Source: Pseudomonadota bacterium
Lineage (GTDB): Bacteria; Pseudomonadota; Gammaproteobacteria; Burkholderiales; Rhodocyclaceae
NCBI GenBank assembly: GCA_018240585.1
Contig: JAFEFM010000532.1
Location: forward strand, 1-33,838
Length of the DNA stretch: 33,838 nt
Reading direction: 5' to 3'
The translations under genes and the position numbers were made by a program. This document shows positions 11,993-20,826 of this stretch, piece after piece (within the stretch, counting starts at the first letter, position 1; every line of letters begins with the position of its first letter). Below the pieces are notes generated by a model. The model was not told the DNA's origin, searched no databases, and saw only the letters and a program-made list of their open reading frames with translations.

Positions 11993-13690
11993 ATGTCCGA
12001 AATTACCGAGTTCCTCGCCGCGCGCGATTTCCTGCTGCAGCACCGCAGCGACTATGCTGCGGCGTATGCCGGGTTCAAGTGGCCGAAGCTCGAGCATTTC
12101 AACTGGGCGCTGGACTACTTCGACGCGATGGCGCGGAACAACGATGCGCCGGCGCTGTGGCTGGTGGAGCAGGACGGCAGCGATGCGCGGCTGTCGTTCG
12201 CCGAACTGTCGGCGCGCTCCAGCCAGGTCGCCAACTGGCTGCGCGAGCAGGGCGTGCAGCGCGGCGATCGCATCCTGATCATGCTGGGCAACGAGGTGCC
12301 GCTGTGGGAGACCATGCTGGCCGCCTTCAAGCTCGGCGCGGTGGTGATCCCGGCGACCACGCTGCTGTCGCGCGACGACCTGATGGACCGGGTGGAGCGC
12401 GGCCAGGTGAGGTTCGCCGTCATCGGCCACGCCCACGCCAGCAAGTTCGACGACGTACCCGGAGATTTCGTCCGCATCTGCGTCGGCGCCGACCTGCCGG
12501 GCTGGAAGCGCTTCGAGGACACCCGCGGCGCCTCGGCGGATTTCGTGCCGCAGGGCGTCACCCGCGCCGACGACCCGCTGCTGCTGTATTTCACCTCGGG
12601 CACCACCTCCAAGCCCAAGCTGGTGCTGCACACCCACCAGTCCTACCCGGTGGGCCACCTGTCGACGATGTACTGGATCGGTCTCAAGCCCGGCGACCGG
12701 CACATGAACATCTCCTCGCCGGGATGGGCCAAGCACGCCTGGAGCTGCTTCTTCGCGCCGTGGAACGCCGGCGCCTGCGTCTTCCTCTACAACTACAGCC
12801 GCTTCGACGCCAAGGCGCTGCTCGAGGTGCTGGTGAAGTACCAGGTCAACACGCTGTGCGCGCCGCCCACCGTGTGGCGCATGCTGATCCAGCAGGACCT
12901 CGCCGCGGTGAAGACGAACCTGCGCGAACTCATCGGCGCCGGCGAGCCGCTCAATCCCGAAGTCATCGAGCAGGTGAAGAAGGCCTGGGGCATCACCATC
13001 CGCGACGGCTTCGGCCAGACCGAGACCACGGCGCAGGTGGGCAACACCCCCGGGCAGATGCTCAAGCCGGGCTCGATGGGGCGGCCGCTGCCGGGTTATC
13101 GCCTCGCCATGCTCGATGCCGAAGGGCGTGAGGCGACGGAAGGCGAGATCTCCCTGGTGCTGGGCGCCGACCGTCCGCTCGGCCTGATGCGCGGCTATGC
13201 CGGCGACGAAGTGAAGACGGCCGAGGTCATGCGCGACGGCTACTACCGCACCGGCGACGTCGCCTCGATCGACGACGACGGCTACATCACCTATGTGGGC
13301 CGCGCCGACGACGTGTTCAAGGCGTCCGACTACCGCATCAGCCCGTTCGAGCTCGAGAGCGTGCTGATCGAGCATCCGGCGGTGGCCGAAGCCGCGGTGG
13401 TGCCCAGCCCGGATCCGGTGCGGCTCGCCGTGCCCAAGGCTTTCGTCATCCTAGCGCCGGGCTTCGAGCCGAGCCGGGAACTGGCACGCGACATCTTCGC
13501 CTTCACACGTGGTCGTCTGGCGCCGTTCAAGCGCATCCGCCGGCTGTCGTTCGCCGACCTGCCCAAGACCATCTCGGGCAAGATCCGCCGCGTCGAGCTG
13601 CGCAAGGCCGAAGAGGCGCGCGAGAGCACGGCGCGCGGCGAGCTGGAGTTCTTCGAGGACGACTTCCCCGAGCTCGCCGCCAAGTCCTGA
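11993..13690 (+). CDS. AMP-dependent acyl-CoA synthetase (acetyl-/medium-chain type)
   Basis: This 565-residue ANL-superfamily enzyme has P-loop [11 protein letters not shown] (about 202-212), [13 protein letters not shown] (A5), [20 protein letters not shown] (A7-A8) and catalytic Lys530 in [10 protein letters not shown]. The motifs and length resemble the ACSM/AcsA-like medium-chain or short-chain acyl-CoA synthetases rather than FadD. The ATG at 11993 has GGGGAG six bases upstream; an in-frame ATG six bases earlier is the alternative. It stands apart from the liu cluster, after a likely terminator and before rapZ. The substrate cannot be set from sequence; a short- or medium-chain or aromatic acid is likely. 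Confidence 0.87.
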   Translation: MSEITEFLAARDFLLQHRSDYAAAYAGFKWPKLEHFNWALDYFDAMARNNDAPALWLVEQDGSDARLSFAELSARSSQVANWLREQGVQRGDRILIMLGNEVPLWETMLAAFKLGAVVIPATTLLSRDDLMDRVERGQVRFAVIGHAHASKFDDVPGDFVRICVGADLPGWKRFEDTRGASADFVPQGVTRADDPLLLYFTSGTTSKPKLVLHTHQSYPVGHLSTMYWIGLKPGDRHMNISSPGWAKHAWSCFFAPWNAGACVFLYNYSRFDAKALLEVLVKYQVNTLCAPPTVWRMLIQQDLAAVKTNLRELIGAGEPLNPEVIEQVKKAWGITIRDGFGQTETTAQVGNTPGQMLKPGSMGRPLPGYRLAMLDAEGREATEGEISLVLGADRPLGLMRGYAGDEVKTAEVMRDGYYRTGDVASIDDDGYITYVGRADDVFKASDYRISPFELESVLIEHPAVAEAAVVPSPDPVRLAVPKAFVILAPGFEPSRELARDIFAFTRGRLAPFKRIRRLSFADLPKTISGKIRRVELRKAEEARESTARGELEFFEDDFPELAAKS

Positions 13691-13698
13691 GCGGTCGG

Positions 13699-13725
13699 GC
13701 GCAGCGGCGTCCGGCGCCGCTGCGC
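13699..13725. repeat. GC hairpin between the synthetase gene and rapZ
   Basis: GCGCAGCGGCG and CGCCGCTGCGC form a perfect 11-bp stem with a five-base loop (TCCGG). No T-run follows on either strand, so this is not a standard intrinsic terminator. TATAGT at 13726-13731 immediately after could be the -10 element of a rapZ promoter, which would put the -35 inside the stem. Confidence 0.5.
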
Positions 13726-13767
13726 TATAGTGGGAGCCGCTTCAGGGCTTCCATCGACCGTAGGAAC

Positions 13768-14640
13768 ATGCAGATCGTACTCATCAGTGGCCTTTCGGGG
13801 TCGGGCAAGAGCATCGCGCTCAACGTGCTGGAAGACTCCGGCTACTACGTTGTCGACAACCTGCCGGCGACGCTGCTGCCGCAACTGGTGACGCACCTGC
13901 GCAGCGTGGGCTATGCCCGCGTCGCAGTGGCGGTGGATGTGCGCTCGGGCGTCAGCATCGCGGCGCTGCCGGCGCAGGTGAAGGCGCTGCGCGACATCGT
14001 CGACGACCTGCGCTTCATCTTCCTGGAGGCGCGCGACGATGCCTTGATCGCGCGCTTTTCCGAGACGCGCCGCCGCCATCCGCTGGCGGAGGAGGGCGTG
14101 TCGCTGGACGAGGCGATCCGGCGCGAGCGCGACGCGCTGGCCGAAATCGCCGAACTCGGCCACCGCATCGACACCAGCGAGCTGCATCCGAACACCTTGC
14201 GCGCCTGGGTGAAGGATTTCATCCATATCGAGGCGAGCGAGGGGCTGACGCTGATGTTCCAGTCCTTCGGTTTCAAGTACGGCATCCCGCTCGACGCGGA
14301 CCTGGTGTTCGACGTGCGCTGCCTGCCCAACCCCCATTACGACCTCAACCTGCGCCCGCTCACCGGGCGCGATCAGCCGGTGATCGACTTCCTCCGGCGC
14401 ATCCCGGAAGTGGGACGCATGGCCGAGGACATCCGCCACTTCGTCGCCAACTGGCTGCCGGCCTATGTGCGTGACAACCGCAGCTACCTGACGGTGGCCA
14501 TCGGCTGCACCGGCGGCCAGCACCGCTCCGTGTACATCGCCGAATGGCTGGCGACCAAGTTCGAGGACAAGGTGCGCGTCATCGTGCGCCACCGTTCGGC
14601 GGCGCGCCGTGCGGTGGACCAGTCCGCCCCCCGGCAGTGA
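13768..14640 (+). CDS. rapZ: RNase adapter protein RapZ
   Basis: This 290-residue protein matches the RapZ (YvcJ-like) family in length and motifs. The N-terminal P-loop GLSGSGKS is at residues 8-15, DVRSGV and [22 protein letters not shown] follow, and the C-terminal domain has [16 protein letters not shown], the conserved sugar-phosphate-sensing region. In Escherichia coli RapZ senses glucosamine-6-phosphate and presents the small RNA GlmZ to RNase E, controlling GlmS; elsewhere YvcJ-type proteins bind nucleotides. GlmZ is not obvious here and other lineages may use RapZ differently. The usual hprK/ptsN neighbours are not adjacent in this window. The ATG at 13768 follows AGGA. The NusG-domain-II gene begins 2 bp after the stop. 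Confidence 0.95.
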   Translation: MQIVLISGLSGSGKSIALNVLEDSGYYVVDNLPATLLPQLVTHLRSVGYARVAVAVDVRSGVSIAALPAQVKALRDIVDDLRFIFLEARDDALIARFSETRRRHPLAEEGVSLDEAIRRERDALAEIAELGHRIDTSELHPNTLRAWVKDFIHIEASEGLTLMFQSFGFKYGIPLDADLVFDVRCLPNPHYDLNLRPLTGRDQPVIDFLRRIPEVGRMAEDIRHFVANWLPAYVRDNRSYLTVAIGCTGGQHRSVYIAEWLATKFEDKVRVIVRHRSAARRAVDQSAPRQ

Positions 14641-14642
14641 GG

Positions 14643-15026
14643 ATGACCCTGGGTGCGTGGCTGCACCTGATCCGTCCGGGCGACGTGCTGGTGGCACTGG
14701 CCGGCCTCGGCGTGTGCGCGCAGGCGGTGCTGCTGCTGTGGCAGGGCGGTGCGCCCGATGGCGTGGTGGTGCGCGCAGGCGGCAAGGTGTTCGCCGAGTT
14801 GGATCTTTCACGCCGGCGGATCGTCGAGGTGCCGGGGCCGCTGGGCCTCACCCGCATCGAGATCGAGCCGGGGCGTGCCCGTGTCGCGGCCGACCCGGGG
14901 CCGCGACAATATTGCGTGCGCCAGGGCTGGCTGAGCCGCGCCGGCGCGGTGGCGATCTGCGCGCCCAACCAGGTCAGCCTGACGCTCACCGGCCGCGGTG
15001 CCGATTATGACGCGCTCAACTATTGA
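14643..15026 (+). CDS. NusG domain II-containing protein, membrane-anchored
   Basis: This 127-residue protein has one N-terminal hydrophobic helix (VLVALAGLGVCAQAVLLLW, about residues 14-32) followed by a small beta-rich domain of the 'NusG domain II' type, ending in YCVRQGWLSRAGAVAICAPNQVSLTLTG, which is characteristic. Despite the name it is not a transcription factor: such proteins are anchored in the membrane and usually encoded beside Gx-type transporters. The ATG at 14643 starts 2 bp after the rapZ stop, and the end overlaps the start of the next gene by 20 bp, indicating a translationally coupled pair. Exact role unknown. Confidence 0.82.
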   Translation: MTLGAWLHLIRPGDVLVALAGLGVCAQAVLLLWQGGAPDGVVVRAGGKVFAELDLSRRRIVEVPGPLGLTRIEIEPGRARVAADPGPRQYCVRQGWLSRAGAVAICAPNQVSLTLTGRGADYDALNY

Positions 15027-15555
15027 ACTCGCGCCCAGCGTCGAGGACCACCGCATCGCCCGCCATGCGGCAGCGGCGATCGTGCTGACGGTGGCGGAGG
15101 CGGCGATTCCCCTGCCCCTGCCCGGCGTCAAGCCGGGCCTGGCCAACATCGTCACGCTGATCGTGCTGGCGCGTTGGGGCTGGCGCGAGGCAGTGTGGGT
15201 GGCGCTGCTGCGCGTGTTCGCGGGCAGCCTGCTGCTGGGTCAGTTCCTTGCGCCCGGATTCTTCCTGAGCCTGTCGGGCGCGATCGCCAGCCTGGTCGTG
15301 CTGGGGCTGGCGGTGCATCTGCCGCGGCGCTGGTTCGGGCCGGTCAGCCACAGCATCCTGGCGGCGTTCGCGCACATCGGTGCGCAGCTCGTGGTGGCGC
15401 GGCTATGGCTGGTGCCCCATGACGGTGTGTTTTACCTCACCCCGGTGTTCGCCGCGGCGGCGGTGGTGTTTGGCCTGGTGAATGGCCTCGTGGCGGCGCG
15501 CTTGCTCGCCGAGCTTGCCGCCGCCGAACGTGCCGCCGCCCTGCCGCGCGCGTGA
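15007..15555 (+). CDS. Gx transporter family protein (heptaprenyl diphosphate synthase component I-like)
   Basis: This 182-residue integral membrane protein starts MTRSTIELAPSVEDHRIARHAA and has about five hydrophobic segments. The stretch EAAIPLPLPGVKPGLANIVTLIVL followed by LLRVFAGSLLLGQF is the signature of the Gx/HepI family (PF07456). That family is annotated as 'heptaprenyl diphosphate synthase component I', but looks like a small-solute uptake component. I take the ATG at 15007; a GTG at 14998 is possible. It overlaps the NusG-domain-II gene, its usual companion. Related pairs are often found with flavin- or quinone-related redox genes; none is next to it here, so substrate and function are open. 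Confidence 0.82.
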   Translation: MTRSTIELAPSVEDHRIARHAAAAIVLTVAEAAIPLPLPGVKPGLANIVTLIVLARWGWREAVWVALLRVFAGSLLLGQFLAPGFFLSLSGAIASLVVLGLAVHLPRRWFGPVSHSILAAFAHIGAQLVVARLWLVPHDGVFYLTPVFAAAAVVFGLVNGLVAARLLAELAAAERAAALPRA

Positions 15556-15601
15556 CTGATGCGGGCGGCGGCCTCATCGGGCGCTGGGCGTCGCGGCTGG
15601 G

Positions 15602-15629
15602 TTGGAATTCGCTGCTGCTCGACTACAGT
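15602..15629 (+). promoter_or_regulatory. Candidate sigma-70 promoter for the secreted protein gene
   Basis: TTGGAA (15602-15607), a 16-bp spacer, then TACAGT (15624-15629). This would start a message about 130 bp ahead of the ATG at 15765. The 209-bp gap between the Gx gene and that ATG shows no other gene. Confidence 0.35.
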
Positions 15630-15764
15630 TGAAGTCCACCGGTCGGGTTCCCCGCCGGGGCAAGGGTGTCGAAGCGCAGGGTGGCCACGGCCGGCCCGCG
15701 CCGCGCCCGCGGCGGCCCGCGCAAGCAGTTTCGACAGTCGATCGACGAAGCAAAGGAGATTGAC

Positions 15765-16364
15765 ATGTCCATATCGATGATCATGGCGGGCGCAGCGGCC
15801 GTTGCGCTGACCGCTGGCGTCATGCAGGTGGCGGGTGCTGCCGAGATGGAGATGGCCAAGGGGGGCGGCAAGGCCGCAGCGCCTTCCGCGGCCGACAGGA
15901 AGATGATCGCGAGTGCGATGCAGGCCGCGCCCAAGCGGGTGGCCGCCGGAGCGACGGTGGTCGTGATGGGCGCGGACGGCTCGATGCGCACCCTGCGCGA
16001 AGGCACCAACGGTTTTACGTGCATGCCGGACAACCCGGCCACGCCCGGGCCCGACCCGATGTGCATGGACAGGGCCGCGTGGGAGTGGGCGGGCGCCTGG
16101 GTCGGCCACAAGGCACCGCCGGTCGGCAAGGTGGGGTTCATGTACATGCTGGCGGGCGGGACGGACGCCAGCAACACCGACCCCTATGCGACGAAGCCGG
16201 AGCCCGGTAACCACTGGGTCAAGACGGGCGCGCACGTCATGGTCGTCGGTGCCGACCCGGCCTTCTATGACATGTATCCAAAGAGTGCGGACCCCGACAC
16301 TTCAGTGCCCTATGTAATGTGGCCCGGAACGCCCTACCAACACCTGATGGTTCCGATCAAATGA
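15765..16364 (+). CDS. Secreted protein of unknown function
   Basis: I do not recognise the family. The 199-residue product has a signal peptide (MSISMIMAGAAAVALTAGVMQVAGAAE, cut likely near residue 26), so it should be periplasmic or exported. The mature part opens with a Met/Lys/Gly/Ala stretch (EMEMAKGGGKAAAP), then a compact domain with GATVVVMGADG, LREGTNGFTCMPDNP (Cys86), GPDPMCMD (Cys100), GKVGFMYMLAGG and a C-terminal YDMYPKSADPDTSVPYVMWPGTPY. Cys86 and Cys100 may form a disulfide. It is notably rich in Met. The ATG at 15765 has AAAGGAGA upstream. It converges on the dienelactone hydrolase gene with only four bases between the stops. Confidence 0.8.
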   Translation: MSISMIMAGAAAVALTAGVMQVAGAAEMEMAKGGGKAAAPSAADRKMIASAMQAAPKRVAAGATVVVMGADGSMRTLREGTNGFTCMPDNPATPGPDPMCMDRAAWEWAGAWVGHKAPPVGKVGFMYMLAGGTDASNTDPYATKPEPGNHWVKTGAHVMVVGADPAFYDMYPKSADPDTSVPYVMWPGTPYQHLMVPIK

Positions 16365-16368
16365 AGCG

Positions 16369-17241
16369 TCATTCCAGCCGCGCCTGAATCCACGTCAGCA
16401 GCCGTTGCCAGCCGTCCGCCGCCTCGGCCGCGCGGTAACTTGGGCGATAGTCGGCGTTGAAGGCGTGCGGCGCGTCGGGATAAACGACGATCTCGCTGTG
16501 ACTGCCGGCCCTGGCCAGCGCCGCGCGCATCGCCTCCACGTCCTTGAGCGGAATGCCCTGGTCCTGGCCGCCGTAGAGGCCCAGCACCGGCGCAAGCAGG
16601 CGGCCGGCGATGTCGACGGGATGGCGTGGCGTCATGTTCGTGGGCGCTCCGTCGAGCTTGCCGTACCAGGCAACGGCGGCCTTCAGCCGCGGGTTGTGGG
16701 CGGCGTACAGCCAGGTGATGCGCCCGCCCCAGCAGAAGCCGGTGATGGCGAGCCTGTCGGGATCGCCGCCCTTTTGCGGCGCCCACGCGGCGCAGGCATC
16801 GAGGTCCGCCATGACCTGCGCGTCAGGTACGCGCGCCACGATGTTGTCGAGAATCGCCGGGATGGAGTCGGTTCTTGACGGATCGCCGACACGGAAATAC
16901 AGCTCCGGCGCGATCGCCAGGTAGCCGACCTTCGCCAGGCGCCGGCAGATGTCGCGGATGTGCTCGTGCACGCCGAAGATTTCCTGCACCACGAGTACGG
17001 TCGGCAGCCGCGCGCCGCTTGCGGGCCGCGCGAAATACACCGGCAGGTTGCCGCCTGCGACCGCAATTGCCGCGTCGCCCACCTCCAGCCCTTCGCTGTC
17101 GGTGGTGATGACCGTCTGCGCCTGCACCGGCTGCACGGCCAGCGCGAAACCGGCGGCGACGATGGTGGCGACGAAGCTGCGGCGGCCCATGGGCTTGGAG
17201 GGGAGCAGGCTGTCGATGTCGGACTGGGGGATGGTCTTCAT
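16369..17241 (-). CDS. Dienelactone hydrolase family protein, probably Tat-exported
   Basis: This 290-residue alpha/beta hydrolase starts with ATG at 17241 ([11 protein letters not shown]); an in-frame ATG 27 bp earlier is possible. The N-terminus has a twin-arginine-type signal, [18 protein letters not shown] ending at VQA, which suggests folded export to the periplasm. The catalytic set of the family is visible: Cys170 in ITGFCWGG, an Asp in YGGQDQGIP, and a His in [28 protein letters not shown] is the typical DLH N-terminal motif. Cytoplasmic relatives hydrolyse dienelactone in chlorocatechol breakdown, but this exported type has no assigned substrate and no catechol genes lie nearby. It is divergent from the peroxidase-related gene. 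Confidence 0.88.
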   Translation of the reverse strand: MKTIPQSDIDSLLPSKPMGRRSFVATIVAAGFALAVQPVQAQTVITTDSEGLEVGDAAIAVAGGNLPVYFARPASGARLPTVLVVQEIFGVHEHIRDICRRLAKVGYLAIAPELYFRVGDPSRTDSIPAILDNIVARVPDAQVMADLDACAAWAPQKGGDPDRLAITGFCWGGRITWLYAAHNPRLKAAVAWYGKLDGAPTNMTPRHPVDIAGRLLAPVLGLYGGQDQGIPLKDVEAMRAALARAGSHSEIVVYPDAPHAFNADYRPSYRAAEAADGWQRLLTWIQARLE

Positions 17242-17344
17242 GCGCGTCTCGCGGGGGTGAGGTTCCACAGGGGCCGCATCAGTCTAAATCCTCCTGTGCC
17301 GGCGTGGCGCAGCCCATGCGAATGTTTCGCGGCTGGCGCGGCGA

Positions 17345-17373
17345 TTGCATGGAACGCCTCAAAATGGTGTATT
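17345..17373 (+). promoter_or_regulatory. Candidate promoter of the 17428-23787 gene unit
   Basis: TTGCAT (17345-17350), a 17-bp spacer, then TGTATT (17368-17373), which is an imperfect sigma-70-like pair. It lies in the 186-bp divergent region between the dienelactone hydrolase and the peroxidase-related gene, about 55 bp ahead of the ATG at 17428. Each hexamer matches consensus at only four positions. Confidence 0.3.
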
Positions 17374-17427
17374 CGGGCAGCACGGTCCGTTTGCGGGCTG
17401 CCCTCACGACAACCAAAGGAGACCTTC

Positions 17428-18009
17428 ATGACCGAGCGCGCCATCAGCCGCTTTGCCCTGCCTGCCCTCGACTCGCTGCCGCAGGACATGCGCGAGCGCA
17501 TCCTCGCCGTGCAGGAAAAGGCGGGCTTCGTGCCCAACATCTTCCTCGCCCTCGCGCACCGGCCGGCCGAGTTCCGCGCCTTCTTCGACTATCACGACGC
17601 CTTGATGGAAAAGGACGTCGGCCTCACCAAGGCGGAGCGCGAGATGATCGTGGTCGCCACCTCGGGCGCCAACAACTGCCTGTACTGCGTGGTGGCGCAC
17701 GGCGCCATCCTGCGCATCCGTGCGAAGAACCCGCGCCTGGCGGATCAGCTCGCCACCAACCACCGCAAGGCGGAGATCACGCCGCGCCAGCGCGCGATGC
17801 TCGACTACGCGATGAAGGTGGCACTGCGCGCGCAGGAAATCGGCGACGAGGATCACGCCGCGCTGCGTGCGCATGGCTTCGACGACGACGCCATCTGGGA
17901 CATCGGCGCCATCGCCGCCTTCTTCGGCATGAGCAACCGCATCGTCAATTTCGCCAGCATCGCGCCGAATGACGAGTTCTACCTGATGGGCCGCCTGCCC
18001 AAGGGCTGA
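17428..18009 (+). CDS. Peroxidase-related enzyme, AhpD/carboxymuconolactone decarboxylase family
   Basis: This 193-residue protein belongs to the AhpD-like superfamily. The AhpD-type active site is complete: a Glu (REMIVVATSG), then NCLYCVVAH with CX2C and a histidine four residues after the second Cys, the geometry of the AhpD disulfide and its proton relay. It best fits the 'uncharacterised peroxidase-related' subgroup rather than true carboxymuconolactone decarboxylase. The expected activity is thiol-dependent reduction of peroxides or a disulfide partner. The ATG at 17428 has AAAGGAGA upstream. The acyl-ligase fusion gene begins 10 bp after its stop, so they are very likely one operon. 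A role in removing lipid peroxides formed with the fusion enzyme's substrates is speculation. Confidence 0.87.
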   Translation: MTERAISRFALPALDSLPQDMRERILAVQEKAGFVPNIFLALAHRPAEFRAFFDYHDALMEKDVGLTKAEREMIVVATSGANNCLYCVVAHGAILRIRAKNPRLADQLATNHRKAEITPRQRAMLDYAMKVALRAQEIGDEDHAALRAHGFDDDAIWDIGAIAAFFGMSNRIVNFASIAPNDEFYLMGRLPKG

Positions 18010-18019
18010 GCCGCCGGCC

Positions 18020-20812
18020 ATGAACGCGGAACGCCCCGACGGCATCGATGCGCAGGTGCTGCGCCTTGTCGGCGACCTGTTCGCGGAGTTGCGCGCCGGC
18101 CGCGCGGCGGTGGTGGAACTGGACAGCCATCTCGAGCGCGACCTCGGGCTCGACAGCCTGGCGCGCGTCGAGCTCCTCGCTCGCATCGAGCGCGGCGCCG
18201 GGGTCAGGCTGCCGTCCGACACGCTGGCGCGCGCCGAGACGCCGCGCATGCTCGCACAGGCCTTGCGCGAGGCGCATCCCGGCGCTGCCGTTGCGAACCT
18301 CGCACGCGTCATGGCGGCGCCCCCGGGCGAGCATGTCGATGCCCCGGCCACGGCTGCAACGCTGGTCGAGGTGCTGCAGTGGCATGCGCGGCGCTGGCCG
18401 CGGCGCGTGCATGTTCGCCTGCTGCACGACGACGCCGAAGTCGCGACGCTGAGCTATGGCGAACTGCTGGAAGCCGGCCTGCGCACGGCCGCGGGCCTGC
18501 GCGAGGCCGGGGTGCAGCCCGGCGACGCGGTGGCGATCATGCTGCCGACCGGCATGGAGTTCTTCACCAGCTTCTACGGCGCGCTGCTGGCGGGCGGCGT
18601 GCCGGTGCCGATGTATCCGCCGACGCGGCCGTCGCAACTGGAAGATCATCTGCGCCGCCAGGCCGGCATCCTCGCAAGCTGTGCCGCGCCGGTGCTGGTG
18701 ACGGTGGAGGAGGCGCGCCTGCTGGCGCGGGTGCTGCGCGCGCAGGTGCCGACGCTGCGCCATGTCGTCACGCCGCAATCTCTGCAGACCGCCGAACCCG
18801 CATCGACGGCGAGCCCGGTCGCAGGCGAGCTCGCGCTGCTGCAATACACCTCCGGCAGCACCGGCAACCCCAAGGGCGTGATGCTCACCCACGCCAACCT
18901 GCTCGCCAACATCCGCGCCTGGAGCGGCGCGATCGAGTTGACGCAGGACGACGTGTGCGTGAGCTGGCTGCCGCTCTACCACGACATGGGCCTCATCGGC
19001 ACTTGGCTGGGCAGCCTGTACAACGGCAACCCGCTGGTGCTGATGTCGCCGCTGGACTTCCTCGCGCGCCCGGCCGACTGGCTGCGCGCCATCCATCGCT
19101 ACCGCGGCACGGTCACTGCCGCCCCCAATTTCGCTTTCGAGCTGGTGGTGCGCCATGTCGCCGTGGCCGATCTCGACGGGCTGGACCTGTCGTGCTGGCG
19201 GCTCGCCGTCAATGGTGCGGAGCCGGTGAGCCCCGACACGCTGGCGCGCTTCTGCGCCCATTTGGCGCCGGCGGGCTTCCGGCGCGAGGCGATGACGCCG
19301 CTCTATGGCCTGGCGGAAAACGCCGTCGGCCTCACTGTCCCGGTGCTCGGCCGTGGCCCGCTGATCGACCGGGTGCAGCGCGACGCCTTCCTGCGCCGCG
19401 GCCGGGCGCTGCCGGCGGCAGAGGAGGACGCCATCCGTTTCGTCGGCAGCGGCCGGCCCTTGCCCGGGCATGTGCTGCGCATCGTCGACGCGTCGGGCAC
19501 GGCGCTGCCCGAGCGGCAGGTGGGGCGCATCGAGTTCCAGGGACCGTCGGCCACGGCGGGCTACTACCGCAATGCGGAGGAGACCGCGCGCCTGTTCGAC
19601 GGCGACTGGCGCGATACCGGCGACCTTGGTTACCTCGCCGACGGCGAGCTGTTCGTCACCGGCCGCGTCAAGGACATGATCATCCGCGGTGGGCGCAACC
19701 TCTACCCTTACGAGCTCGAAGAAGCCATTGGCGCCCTGCCGGGCGTGCGCCGCGGCTGCGTTGCCGTGTTCGGTGCGATCGACCTGGCGACGGCGAGCGA
19801 GCGCCTGGTGGCGGTGGTCGAGACGCGCGAGGATCGGGCTGCCGCGCGCGGCGAGCTGGTGCGCGCGGTGGAAGCGCTGGCGCTCGAGCGCCTCGGGCTG
19901 CCGCTGGATGACGTCCTGTTGGCGCCGCCGCACAGCGTGCTGAAAACCTCCAGTGGCAAGATCCGCCGCGCCGCCACGCGCGACCTGTATCTCGCCGGCG
20001 CGCTCGGCAGCCGGCATGGGGTGCGCATGCAGATGCTGCGCTTGGCGGCCGCCGGCATCGCGGCTCAAGGCCGGCGTCTGGTGGCGCAGGGCGGCGCAAT
20101 GGCCTGGGCCGCCTGGGCGTGGGCGATGTTGCTGGTGCTGGCGCCGCCGGCGTGGCTGGCGGTGTCGGCACTGCAGCGGCCCGAGCCGGGCTGGCGCATT
20201 GCGCGCCGGGCGGCGCGCATCTATGCGCGGCTGATCGGCGTGCGGCTGGAGGTCACCGGGGCGGAGAACCTGCCGGCACATGCGCCTTGCGTGCTGGCGG
20301 CGAACCACGCGAGCTATGTGGATGGCCTGGTGGCGGTCGCCGCGCTGGCGCGCCCTTTCGTCTTCGTCGCCAAGCGCGAACTGAGCGCGAACCCGATCGC
20401 CGGCCCCTTCCTGCGCGGACTGGGGGCCGCCTTCGTCGAACGCTTCTCGCTGCCCGACAGCGTGGACGCAGCGCGTGAGCTGGCCGCGCGCGCGGCGGCC
20501 GGCGAGTCGCTGTTCTTCTTTCCCGAGGGCACCTTCACCCGGCGCGCAGGCCTGCGCGAGTTTCGCCTCGGCGCCTTCCTGACCGCGGCGCAGGCGGGGC
20601 TCGCGGTGGTACCGGTGGCGATCCGCGGCACCCGCGCCATCCTGCCGGACGAAACCTGGCGGCCGCAGCGGGCGCCGGTCGTGCTGCACATTGCGCCACC
20701 GCTGCAGGCGCAGGGCGCGGACTGGGCGGCGGCCGTCGCCTTGCGCGATGCCGTGCGCGGGCAGATCCTTGCCCGCTGTGGGGAGCCCGACCTGAGGACA
20801 TTTGCCGAATGA
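18020..20812 (+). CDS. Trifunctional fusion: acyl carrier domain, fatty acyl-AMP ligase, lysophospholipid-type acyltransferase
   Basis: This 930-residue protein has three enzymatic parts. Residues 1 to about 90 form an acyl carrier domain with DLGLDSLARVELL, Ser46 being the phosphopantetheine site. Residues about 110-665 form an ANL ligase of the FAAL-like group: P-loop YTSGSTGNPKGV from 276, SWLPLYHDMGLIGTW, YGLAENAVGLT, RDTGDLGYL and catalytic Lys647 in SSGKIRRAA. After a hydrophobic stretch (about 692-716, probably membrane-attached), residues about 730-925 form a PlsC-like acyltransferase with NHASYVDG (His763, Asp768) and FFPEGTFTRR. The natural reading is activation of a fatty acid, loading onto the cis carrier, then transfer to a lysolipid or other acceptor. 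Unlike Aas, the carrier is built in and the acyltransferase is last. Its stop overlaps the next start region. Product unknown. Confidence 0.87.
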   Translation: MNAERPDGIDAQVLRLVGDLFAELRAGRAAVVELDSHLERDLGLDSLARVELLARIERGAGVRLPSDTLARAETPRMLAQALREAHPGAAVANLARVMAAPPGEHVDAPATAATLVEVLQWHARRWPRRVHVRLLHDDAEVATLSYGELLEAGLRTAAGLREAGVQPGDAVAIMLPTGMEFFTSFYGALLAGGVPVPMYPPTRPSQLEDHLRRQAGILASCAAPVLVTVEEARLLARVLRAQVPTLRHVVTPQSLQTAEPASTASPVAGELALLQYTSGSTGNPKGVMLTHANLLANIRAWSGAIELTQDDVCVSWLPLYHDMGLIGTWLGSLYNGNPLVLMSPLDFLARPADWLRAIHRYRGTVTAAPNFAFELVVRHVAVADLDGLDLSCWRLAVNGAEPVSPDTLARFCAHLAPAGFRREAMTPLYGLAENAVGLTVPVLGRGPLIDRVQRDAFLRRGRALPAAEEDAIRFVGSGRPLPGHVLRIVDASGTALPERQVGRIEFQGPSATAGYYRNAEETARLFDGDWRDTGDLGYLADGELFVTGRVKDMIIRGGRNLYPYELEEAIGALPGVRRGCVAVFGAIDLATASERLVAVVETREDRAAARGELVRAVEALALERLGLPLDDVLLAPPHSVLKTSSGKIRRAATRDLYLAGALGSRHGVRMQMLRLAAAGIAAQGRRLVAQGGAMAWAAWAWAMLLVLAPPAWLAVSALQRPEPGWRIARRAARIYARLIGVRLEVTGAENLPAHAPCVLAANHASYVDGLVAVAALARPFVFVAKRELSANPIAGPFLRGLGAAFVERFSLPDSVDAARELAARAAAGESLFFFPEGTFTRRAGLREFRLGAFLTAAQAGLAVVPVAIRGTRAILPDETWRPQRAPVVLHIAPPLQAQGADWAAAVALRDAVRGQILARCGEPDLRTFAE

Positions 20813-20826
20813 TGATGGAGGCCGTC

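Noticed and set aside
11993..13690. Benzoate-CoA ligase
   Set aside because: Tempting in a Thauera/Azoarcus-like genome, but no benzoyl-CoA pathway gene is nearby and the motifs fit the ACSM/AcsA-like group in general; specificity left open.
13703..13731. rapZ promoter with -10 TATAGT
   Set aside because: The -35 position (AGCGGC) has no match to consensus and lies inside the hairpin stem, so I list the hairpin but not a promoter.
14643..15026. Transcription elongation factor NusG
   Set aside because: Only the small 'domain II' is present behind a membrane helix; the NGN and KOW layout of NusG is missing.
17945..20689. Long minus-strand open frame opposite the ACP-ligase-acyltransferase gene
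   Set aside because: Same GC-codon artefact; composition is Arg/Gln/His-rich without motifs, while the plus strand carries three recognisable domains.
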